Shown piece after piece: positions 43,756-50,504 of a stretch of DNA of 64,000 bases (the stretch's first letter is position 1; each line of letters opens with the position of its first letter). The DNA lies in the NCBI RefSeq assembly GCF_014653215.1, contig NZ_BNAI01000001.1, positions 1 through 64,000 of the forward strand, written 5' to 3'. The position numbers and the translations under genes were made by a program. The notes beneath the pieces were generated by a model, which saw only the letters and a list, made by a program, of their open reading frames with translations, did not search any database and was not told where the DNA came from. Source of the DNA: Pseudolysinimonas yzui (GTDB lineage Bacteria > Actinomycetota > Actinomycetes > Actinomycetales > Microbacteriaceae).

Positions 43756-44483
43756 CGGCGGCGATCGCGGTCGACGCGCTGTCGGTGCGCTACGGGGAGG
43801 TCGTCGCCCTCGACGACGTGCACCTCGACCTGCAACCGGGGCGGGTGTGCGCGCTCATCGGCATGAACGGCTCGGGCAAGTCGACCCTGCTCAAGGCGAT
43901 CGTCGGGCTGGTGCGGCCGACGCACGGCACCGTGCTTCTCGACGGCGAGTCGCCCGCCCGCGCCCGCCAGCGCGGCACCCTCGCCTATGTGCCGCAAAGC
44001 GAAGACGTCGACTGGCGGTTCCCGGTGTCGGTGCGCGACGTCGTCATGATGGGCCGCTACGGGCGTCAGGGCTTCACCCGGCACCCGCGGGCCGAAGATC
44101 GCGCCGCCGTCGCCGAGGCGCTCGCCCGTGTCGACCTCACCGACCTCGCCGACCGGCAGATCGGCAGGCTTTCGGGCGGGCAGCGCAAGCGCGCGTTCGT
44201 CGCCCGTGGGATCGCGCAGGATGCCGGCATCCTGCTGCTCGACGAACCGTTCGCGGGCGTCGACAAGCCGTCTGAAGGCACGATCGTGCGCCTGCTGCGT
44301 GATCTCGCGGCCGAGGGTCGCACGGTGCTCGTCACGACGCACGACCTCGCCTCCGTCGCGGCGCTCGCCGACGAGGCGGTGCTGCTGCTGCAACGGGTGC
44401 TCGTGCACGGCACCCCCGCCGAGGTGCTCACCCCCGAGAACCTGAGCCGCGCGTTCGGCCTCGAGACCGGAGCCGACCGATGA
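43752..44483 (+). CDS. Manganese/zinc ABC transporter ATPase
   Basis: A 243-residue ABC ATPase: Walker A GMNGSGKSTLL, Q-loop YVPQSEDVDW (a form typical of the metal-transporter branch), signature LSGGQRKRAF, Walker B ILLLDEPFAGVD and H-loop VTTHDLAS. It drives the metal importer with the overlapping binding protein and permease genes (ATGA junctions both sides). Confidence 0.94.
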   Translation: MTAAIAVDALSVRYGEVVALDDVHLDLQPGRVCALIGMNGSGKSTLLKAIVGLVRPTHGTVLLDGESPARARQRGTLAYVPQSEDVDWRFPVSVRDVVMMGRYGRQGFTRHPRAEDRAAVAEALARVDLTDLADRQIGRLSGGQRKRAFVARGIAQDAGILLLDEPFAGVDKPSEGTIVRLLRDLAAEGRTVLVTTHDLASVAALADEAVLLLQRVLVHGTPAEVLTPENLSRAFGLETGADR

Positions 44484-45343
44484 ACCCCCTCGACTTCCTG
44501 CTCGAGCCGCTCGGCTACGACTTCATGGTGCGCGCCCTCGTCACGAGCGTGCTCGCCGCCGTCGTGTGCGCGCTGCTGTCGTGCTGGCTGGTACTCATCG
44601 GCTGGTCGCTCATGGGCGACGCGGTCTCGCACGCCGTGCTTCCCGGGGTGGTGCTCGCCTACGTCGTCGGGGCGCCGTTCGCGCTCGGAGCGATCGTGTT
44701 CGGCATCCTCGCCGTCGTGCTCATCGGCGCGGTGCGCTCACCAGGACGCATCAAAGAGGATGCCGCGATCGGCATCGTCTTCACGGTGCTGTTCGCGCTC
44801 GGGCTGGTGCTGATCTCGGTCACCCCGAGCCAGACCGACCTCGCGCACATCGTGTTCGGCAACGTGCTCGGCGTCTCGACGGGCGACCTCATCCAGGTGG
44901 CGATCCTCGCCGTCGTCGCGATCGCCGTGCTGCTCGTCAAGCGCCGCGACCTCACGCTGTACGCCTTCGACCCGACGCATGCGCATGCGATCGGGCTGTC
45001 GCCGCGGCTGCTCGGAGCGGTGCTGCTCGGGCTGCTCGCCGTCACCGCCGTCGTCGCGCTGCAGGTGGTCGGCGTCGTGCTCGTCGTGGCGCTGCTCATC
45101 ATCCCGGGGGCGACGGCGTTCCTGCTCACCGAACGGTTCGGCCGGATGCTGGTGATCGCGCCGGTGACGGCCGCGGCATCCGCCGTCACCGGCATCTACC
45201 TCAGCTACTGGCTCGACGTCGCCTCGGGCGGCATGATCGTGCTCGTGCAGGGCGTGCTGTTCGCGCTCGCGTTCCTGTTCGCCCCGCGGCACGGGGTGGT
45301 GTCGCGGCTGATGGCGACGCGGGCCCGGACTACTGCTCTTTGA
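44480..45343 (+). CDS. Manganese/zinc ABC transporter permease
   Basis: A 287-residue membrane permease of the MntB/ZnuB (ABC-3) family with about eight helices. SCWLVLIGWSLMGDAVSHAVLPG and LQVVGVVLVVALLIIPGATA are family segments. The ATG at 44480 overlaps the ATPase stop. The 3' end overlaps the convergent DedA gene by 14 nt. Completes the binding protein-ATPase-permease operon. Confidence 0.94.
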   Translation: MNPLDFLLEPLGYDFMVRALVTSVLAAVVCALLSCWLVLIGWSLMGDAVSHAVLPGVVLAYVVGAPFALGAIVFGILAVVLIGAVRSPGRIKEDAAIGIVFTVLFALGLVLISVTPSQTDLAHIVFGNVLGVSTGDLIQVAILAVVAIAVLLVKRRDLTLYAFDPTHAHAIGLSPRLLGAVLLGLLAVTAVVALQVVGVVLVVALLIIPGATAFLLTERFGRMLVIAPVTAAASAVTGIYLSYWLDVASGGMIVLVQGVLFALAFLFAPRHGVVSRLMATRARTTAL

Positions 45344-46103
45344 CGCGCCCGGTCTGACCCTCTTCGAAGATGTCGGCGATGGCCGCGGAGTCGTCGAGCG
45401 GCTCGTCCTGCCCGAGGCGACGGGCCTTGCGAGCCTTCAACGTCGCCTGGATGTAGTGGTACGCCGTCGGCACGATCGCGCAGGCGACGGCGAACAGCAG
45501 GATGAGGTCGATGTACTCGGTGACGAAGTCGGCGACGGGCGGGATGAACCCGAGCAGGAATCCGGCGAAGGTGAGGCCCGCACCCCAGATGAGCGCACCG
45601 ATCGCGTTGTACAGCGAGTACTTGCGGTAGTTCATGTGCCCGACGCCCGCGGCGATCGGGGTGATGGTGCGCACGACCGGCACGAAACGGGCGATGATCA
45701 CGGCGAGCGGGCCGAAGCGGTCGAAGAACTTGTTCGTGCGGATGACGTTGTCTTTCGAGAAGAAGCCGCTCTCGCGTCGTTCGAAGATGCGCGGGCCCGC
45801 CTTGTGCCCGATGAGATACCCCACCTCACCGCCGGCGAACGCCGCGACCGCGATGCACAGGCACACCAGCCAGATCGGGATGAGGATGCCGGCCTGGCTC
45901 ACGGTCATGGTGCCGGTGAAGGTCAGCAGTCCGGTGATCACCAGCAGAGTGTCGCCCGGCAGGATGAAGCCCACCAGCAGCGCCGTCTCGGCGAACACGA
46001 TGAGGCACACCACGAGCAGTGCCCACGGCCCTGCGGCCTGGATGATCGCGGCCGGGTCGAGCCACGGAATGAGGCCGTTCGCGGCGGCGGGGAGGCTGTG
46101 CAT
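45330..46103 (-). CDS. DedA/SNARE-associated family membrane protein
   Basis: A 257-residue membrane protein of the DedA superfamily: VFAETALLVGFILPGDTLL, the amphipathic GYLIGHKAGPRIF and the FARFVPVVRTITPIAAG-type motif (here IIARFVPVVRTITPI). Members include undecaprenyl-phosphate and other phospholipid flippases. I take ATG 46103 (MHSLPAA) over 46136 because the added residues lack conservation. The C-terminal tail is charged (KARKARRLGQDE). Convergent with the metal permease. Confidence 0.92.
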   Translation of the reverse strand: MHSLPAAANGLIPWLDPAAIIQAAGPWALLVVCLIVFAETALLVGFILPGDTLLVITGLLTFTGTMTVSQAGILIPIWLVCLCIAVAAFAGGEVGYLIGHKAGPRIFERRESGFFSKDNVIRTNKFFDRFGPLAVIIARFVPVVRTITPIAAGVGHMNYRKYSLYNAIGALIWGAGLTFAGFLLGFIPPVADFVTEYIDLILLFAVACAIVPTAYHYIQATLKARKARRLGQDEPLDDSAAIADIFEEGQTGRVKEQ

Positions 46104-46154
46104 CCGCTCAGCGTACCGGGCGGCACTGCACGCCACCCGGGGGTGAGCCCCCGG

Positions 46155-46796
46155 CTACTTTCGGCGCAGCAGCACGACGACGTCGACGAGGGTGCCCGGG
46201 TCGCCGCTCGGCGCGACGACGCTGCGCTCCCGGTGCTCGGCCAGCACGATCTCCCAGTCGTCGCCGAGGGCGAGGGCCGCGACCTCGCCCTCCGCGTCGA
46301 GCAGCGCCTCGTCGTGGTGGGCGTGCTCGGACCACGGTGGGGGAGCGAGGTGCGACACGATCGCGACGTGCCCTCCCGGGGCGACGTGGGCGACCACGCG
46401 GCGCAGGATCTCGGTGCGCGGCAGCTCTTCGCGGGAGTGGAAGAAGGATGCCGTGACGAGGTCGATCTCGCCCTCCGGCTCCCAGGTCGACAGGTCGTGT
46501 GCCTCGAACACCGCGTGCTCGTCGACGCCGGCCTCGACGGCAGCTGCGTGGGCCCGGGCGACCGCGGTCGGGGAGATGTCGACCCCGAGCACGCGCCAGC
46601 CCTGCCGGGCGAGCCAGATCGCATCCGCTCCCTCGCCGCAGCCGAGGTCGACGGCGCGACCGGGTGTCAGGTCGCCGACGACATCCACGAGGGTGGCGTT
46701 CGGGTTTCCCGACCAGCGTTGCGGCTGCTCCCGGTAGCGGAACTCCCATGCTTCTGCGGGTGTGACGGACGGCTCGTGCGACTCATGAGGGCTCAC
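46155..46796 (-). CDS. Class I SAM-dependent methyltransferase
   Basis: A 213-residue methyltransferase. Motif I AVDLGCGEGADAIWLA, the acidic VDISPTAV end of strand 2, and VTASFFHS are visible. The N-terminal WEFRYREQPQRWSGNPNATL is common in TehB/thiopurine S-methyltransferase-like enzymes. It may act on tellurite, thiols or a small toxic compound, but this is family-level. GTG start at 46796, on the same strand as the copper operon, 20 nt after it. Confidence 0.9.
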   Translation of the reverse strand: MSPHESHEPSVTPAEAWEFRYREQPQRWSGNPNATLVDVVGDLTPGRAVDLGCGEGADAIWLARQGWRVLGVDISPTAVARAHAAAVEAGVDEHAVFEAHDLSTWEPEGEIDLVTASFFHSREELPRTEILRRVVAHVAPGGHVAIVSHLAPPPWSEHAHHDEALLDAEGEVAALALGDDWEIVLAEHRERSVVAPSGDPGTLVDVVVLLRRK

Positions 46797-46816
46797 CTCT
46801 CGAGCCTATGCGCACC

Positions 46817-47410
46817 TCACAACTGCGTCAGGAGCTGCTCCATCTCGGCGATCTCGGCGGTCTGGGCGTCGATGATCTGCTGCGCGAGGTCGAGCACCTG
46901 GGCATCCCGCCCGTTGTCGAGCTCCTGCTGCGCCATGACGATCGCGCCGGTGTGGTGCTGGATCATCTGGCTGAGGAAGAGCGTCGAGGCGTCCGGACCC
47001 GACGCGGCCTCGAGCGCGGCCATGTCCTGATCCGACATCATGCCGTCCGACCCATGGTCCATCCCGCCCATGCCGTCCAGATCCGGGTCGAGCCCCCAGT
47101 CCTCGAGCCACGAGGTCATCAGGTCGATCTCGGGTTGCTGCGCCGCCTGGATGCGCTGGGCGAGCTCGACGACGCGTTCGTCGACATCGTCCTTGGCGAG
47201 CACCAGCTCGGCCATCTCGAGCGCCTGCTCGTGGTGGGGGATCATGCCCACCAGGAACGCCTCGTCTGCCGCGTTGAACGATGCGTCCGAGGTCGCCGGC
47301 GATGCGCCGTGATCCATGCCGTTCATGTCGGTCGTCGTGGTGCATCCCGCGAGCACGAGCGCACCCGCGACGACGATCGAGGCGAGAGCCCCGGTGCGCT
47401 GTTTCGTCAT
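46817..47410 (-). CDS. DUF305 copper-associated lipoprotein
   Basis: A 197-residue lipoprotein (signal ending ALVLAGC, C23). It has two copies of the DUF305 helical unit: FLVGMIPHHEQALEMAE and FLSQMIQHHTGAIVMAQ. Met/His-rich segments (MNGMDHG, MGGMDHGSDGMM) suggest copper or silver binding outside the membrane. It is the last gene of the copper operon, overlapping csoR by 4 nt. DUF305 proteins are often found in copper and silver resistance loci. Confidence 0.92.
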   Translation of the reverse strand: MTKQRTGALASIVVAGALVLAGCTTTTDMNGMDHGASPATSDASFNAADEAFLVGMIPHHEQALEMAELVLAKDDVDERVVELAQRIQAAQQPEIDLMTSWLEDWGLDPDLDGMGGMDHGSDGMMSDQDMAALEAASGPDASTLFLSQMIQHHTGAIVMAQQELDNGRDAQVLDLAQQIIDAQTAEIAEMEQLLTQL

Positions 47411-47721
47411 GAGCGCACCAGCCGTGCGATCGCCTGCGTCGCTTCGGCGAGCTTGGCCTCGGCGACCTCCCCGCCCGACCGTGCGGCATCGGTGACGCAG
47501 TGCTTGAGGTGGTCGTCGAGGAGTCCGACGGCCACCCCCTGCAGCGCGCTGGTGAGTGCCGAGATCTGAGTGAGGATGTCGATGCAGTACTGCTCCTCGT
47601 CCACCATGCGATGGATGCCGCGAGCCTGCCCCTCGATCCGCTTGAGCCGAGCGAGGTACTTGGCCTTGTCTGAGATGTAGCCGTGGTGGCTGTGCTCCGC
47701 GTGGGTGTGGTCAGCCGACAT
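47407..47721 (-). CDS. csoR: Copper-sensing repressor CsoR
   Basis: A 104-residue helical-bundle repressor. The three Cu(I) ligands C46 (YCIDILTQ), H71 and C75 (HLKHCV) are in place, with an added His-rich N terminus (HTHAEHSHHG). The apo form binds DNA and releases it on copper binding. It is encoded inside the copper operon: 11 nt overlap with the ATPase end and 4 nt with DUF305. Its operators are probably the pair at 50229-50271. Confidence 0.95.
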   Translation of the reverse strand: MSADHTHAEHSHHGYISDKAKYLARLKRIEGQARGIHRMVDEEQYCIDILTQISALTSALQGVAVGLLDDHLKHCVTDAARSGGEVAEAKLAEATQAIARLVRS

Positions 47722-48850
47722 GAGCGTGCTCCTTCTCTCCGAGGGTCTGCCGCGCGCTGGTCTCGGGGCGCAGGTCGAGGCGGCGCAGCAGCTGGGCGTT
47801 GGCGGCGACGACGATCGTCGAGAGCGACATCAGGATCGCCCCGACCGACATCGGCAGCACGAAGCCGAGCGGTGCGAGCACCCCGGCCGCGAGCGGCACC
47901 GACAGCAGGTTGTAGCCCGCCGCCCACCACAGATTCTGCTTCATCTTGCGGTAGGAGGCCGTCGACAACTGGATCACCGAGAGCACCGAGCGCGGGTCGG
48001 AGCTGGCGAGGATGACGCCGGCCGACGCAATCGCGACATCCGTTCCGGCGCCGATCGCGATGCCGACATCCGCCTGCGCGAGGGCGGGGACGTCGTTGAC
48101 GCCGTCACCGACCATCGCGACGAAGCGGCCTTCGGCCTGGAGTTCGCGCACCTTGGCCGACTTGTCTTCGGGCCGGACGCCGGCGAACACCCGGTCGATG
48201 CCGAGTTCGTTCGCCACCTTCTTCGCGACCGCTTCGGCGTCACCGGTGATCATCACCACCTGGCGGCCGAGGGCGTGGAGCGCCTCGACCGCTTGGCGCG
48301 ACTCCTCACGGACGGCGTCCTCGAGTCGCAAGGCTCCGATCACCGCGCCGTCGGACACGACGTGCAGGATGATCGCGCCTTCCGCGCGCCAGGCGTCGGC
48401 GATCGGCAGCTCGGCGACGCCTTCCTCGCCGAGCAGGTGCGGTCCGCCGATGCGCACCCGGGCGCCGTCGACGAGCGCGGTCACACCCACGGCGGGTGAC
48501 GAGCTGAAGTCGCTCGCCGTGGGGATCGCGATGCCGCGCTCGCGAGCCGCCGTGACGATCGCGTGGGCGAGCGGATGCTCGGAGTCGGCTTCCGCGGCGG
48601 CGGCGAGGGCGAGCATCCGGTCTTCGGCGATCCCCCCGACGACCTCGACGGCCGTGACCGTCGGCTCGCCCTTGGTGAGCGTTCCGGTCTTGTCGAACAG
48701 GATGGTGTCGACGGTGCGCATGCTCTCCAACGCCAGCCGGTCCTTGACCAGCACGCCGCCCTTGGCTGCGCGTTCGGTCGCGATCGAGACGACGAGCGGA
48801 ATGGCGAGACCCAACGCGTGCGGGCAGGCGATGACGAGCACGGTGATCAT
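47711..48850 (-). pseudogene. copB: CopB-like copper P-type ATPase, C-terminal part (frameshifted)
   Basis: The second half of a P1B-type ATPase. Visible are the ion-binding IACPHALGLAIP (CPH motif, CopB subclass), the phosphorylation motif D53 in LFDKTGTLTK, the nucleotide-binding ADSEHPLAHAI and the hinge VGDGVNDVPALA. The first half ends in another frame at 48867. Removing one copy of the 19-bp repeat at 48865-48902 would join the halves as WSLAGLPDEGIIRMITVLVIACPH. The ATG at 48850 might allow separate translation, but the protein would lack the first membrane helices. Its end overlaps csoR by 11 nt. Confidence 0.85.
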
Positions 48851-48864
48851 GCGGATGATCCCCT

Positions 48865-48902
48865 CGTCAGGCAGCCCGGCGAGCGTCAGGCAGCCCGGCG
48901 AG
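48865..48902. repeat. Perfect 19-bp tandem duplication (frameshift source)
   Basis: CGTCAGGCAGCCCGGCGAG occurs twice back to back (48865-48883 and 48884-48902). Nineteen is not a multiple of three, so the duplication shifts the copper ATPase frame and produces the premature ARRAA end of the first half. Confidence 0.95.
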
Positions 48903-49979
48903 GCTCCACACGATGATCGTGACGACGCCCGCGCCGAGCGCGAACCAGAACAGCAGGGCCGCAGCGCGGTCGGCGATGCGCTGGGCGCGCGAGGACGAGC
49001 TCTGCGCCTCGGCGACCAATCGCTGGATGCCGGCGAGGGTGGTGTTGTCGCCGACGGCGGTGATCTCGACCCGGATGGCCGAGTCGGTGGCGATCGTGCC
49101 CGCCACGACGGTCGCGCCGACCGTACGTTCCACGGTCTTGGATTCGCCGGTGATCATCGACTCGTCCATGCTCGCCGAACCCGACACGACGCGTCCGTCG
49201 GCGGGAACGCGACCGCCGGGTCGAACGACGACGATGTCGCCGATCGCGAGGTCGGCCGGAGCGACAGTGCGGGTCGTCTCGCCCTCGACCAGCTCCGCCT
49301 CGTCGGGCAGCAGGGCCGCCAGGGAGTCGAGAGCCGACGTCGTCTGCGCGAGGGAGCGCATCTCGATCCAGTGCCCGAGCAGCATGATCACGATGAGCAG
49401 CGCGAGTTCCCACCAGAAGTCGAGCTGGTGGTCGAGCAGCCCGAGGCTCGCACCGAGCGAGGCGATGAACGCCACCGTGATGGCGAGGCCGATGAGCAGC
49501 ATCATGCCCGGCTTGAGCGCCCGCACCTCGGCGACCGCTCCGCTGAGGAACGGCCATCCGCCCCAGAAGAACATGACCGTGCCGAGTGCCGGCGAGATCC
49601 AGGGGACCCAGGCGACATCGGGGAGCTCGTAACCGAGCAGCATCGCGAACATCGGAGAGAACGCGACGACGGGAACCGCGAGCGCGAGCATGATCCAGAA
49701 CCGGCGACGGAACTGCCCGACATGGTCGCCGTGGCCGGCGTGCCCGCCGTGTCCCATGGCGGCGTGGTTCATCGCACCGTGCCCCATCGCACCGTGTCCC
49801 ATGGCGGCGTGGTCCATCGCGGCATGTTTCATGGCGCCGTGACCCATCGCGCTGTGGTCCATCGCGGCGTGGTCCATCCCGCCGTGGCCCATCGCGGCGT
49901 GGTCGTGATGTTCGTGTCCGGCGTGATCATGCGCGTCGTGATCGTGCGCAGCGGATGCCGTGGCGCGTCGGGCGAGCAC
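48867..49979 (-). pseudogene. copB: CopB-like copper P-type ATPase, N-terminal part (frameshifted)
   Basis: The first half of the copper ATPase. A Met/His-rich tract (MGHGGMDHAAMDHSAMGHG and on) precedes four membrane helices (FWIMLALAVPVVAFSPMF and LLIVIMLLGHWIEMRSL among them) and the actuator domain with DESMITGES. It then runs through TIIVWSLAGLPDA and stops at 48867 because of the 19-bp duplication. The frame is open upstream to 50084, but in that part the YHS gene is read in another frame; GTG 49979 or the ATG at the start of the Met/His tract (49892) are possible starts. CopB subclass pumps export Cu(I)/Cu(II) or silver. Confidence 0.8.
49721..49892 (-). repeat. Met/His-rich tandem coding repeat
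   Basis: About eleven units of roughly 15 bp encoding variants of M-[GDNK]-H-[GAS]-A or M-G-H-G-G in the ATPase N terminus. The units differ by single bases, which suggests old tandem expansion. The Met and His residues are suitable for holding copper or silver ions. Confidence 0.8.
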
Positions 49980-50217
49980 CTCGCGCGGCGAGGGGAGGGT
50001 GCGCGGCCGCCACGAATCTCTCGGGGTCGGCGTCGAAGCGCGGCCCGCAGCCGCCGCAGCAGAACCAGTAGCGCTCGCCGTCATGGTCGCGGTAGTAGCC
50101 GGCCTTCTCTGCTTCGCTCTTGACGACGACGTTGCTCGGCATCACCGGGCACACCGCGAGGTCAGCCTCGGCTGCGGTCGCGGCAGCAGGTGACGTGTGG
50201 TCGTGTTCGTGTTGCAT
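49927..50217 (-). CDS. YHS-domain protein, first gene of copper operon
   Basis: A 96-residue protein. Its core AVCPVMPSNVVVKSEAEKAG, then YYRDHDGERYWFCCGGCGPRF and DADPERF, is a YHS domain with a CPVM motif and clustered cysteines (CCGGC) for metal binding. In related bacteria this domain is often fused to the front of the copper ATPase. Here it ends in its own frame with a basic tail, while the ATPase continues in another frame. It is either a separate overlapping gene or the result of a further frame break at about 49985-50030. Two CsoR-type operators lie just upstream. Confidence 0.8.
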   Translation of the reverse strand: MQHEHDHTSPAAATAAEADLAVCPVMPSNVVVKSEAEKAGYYRDHDGERYWFCCGGCGPRFDADPERFVAAAHPPLAARGARPTRHGIRCARSRRA

Positions 50218-50228
50218 CTCTCAGCCTC

Positions 50229-50271
50229 CATACCCACCGGGGGTATGAGCGAAGATACCCCTAGGGGGTAC
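50229..50271. promoter_or_regulatory. Two CsoR-type operators upstream of the copper operon
   Basis: CATACCC-ACCGG-GGGTATG (50229-50247, perfect 7-bp arms) and ATACCCCTAGGGGGTAC (50255-50271) match the GC-flanked TACCCC/GGGGTA pattern of CsoR operators. The centres are about 25 bp apart. They lie immediately before the YHS gene and would allow copper-responsive repression by the CsoR in the operon. Confidence 0.75.
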
Positions 50272-50336
50272 GGATGCGCAAGCTGTTCGCGCACGGCGAA
50301 TCTCGTAGCCCCAGCAGAGGCACGATCGTCACAGGG

Positions 50337-50418
50337 TGCGGAAGGTGGGACTCGAACCCACACGCCTTTCGGCACAGGAACCTAAATCCTGCGTGTCTAC
50401 CGGTTTCACCACTCCCGC
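50337..50418 (-). tRNA. tRNA-Leu (anticodon UAG)
   Basis: An 82-nt cloverleaf on the minus strand. The acceptor GCGGGAG pairs with CTTCCGC, the discriminator is A, and the anticodon stem CAGGA/TCCTG has loop TTTAGGT, giving anticodon TAG for leucine CUA. The long variable arm is present, and the T loop reads GGGTTCGAGTCCC. The CCA end is not encoded. The tRNA stands alone between the copper operon and the fructan locus. Confidence 0.93.
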
Positions 50419-50451
50419 GCTTCCCACAGTCTACGAAGGGCTGCGCGAACG

Positions 50452-50489
50452 TCGGGGTGAGCCGCGCACACCATCGCGGCTCACCCCGA
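50452..50489 (-). terminator. Terminator hairpin after the secreted GH32 gene
   Basis: A perfect 15-bp stem: TCGGGGTGAGCCGCG (50452-50466) pairs with 50475-50489 across an 8-nt loop. It lies 16 nt past the GH32 stop codon on the minus strand and before the tRNA, so it probably ends the fructanase transcript. Confidence 0.8.
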
Positions 50490-50504
50490 ACTCTTCAGCG
50501 GCGG

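Noticed and set aside
49721-49892. Tandem 15-bp units considered as a CRISPR-like or minisatellite array
   Set aside because: The units are contiguous, in frame and code for a Met/His-rich metal-binding tract, so they are a coding repeat. No CRISPR array or cas gene was seen in the window.
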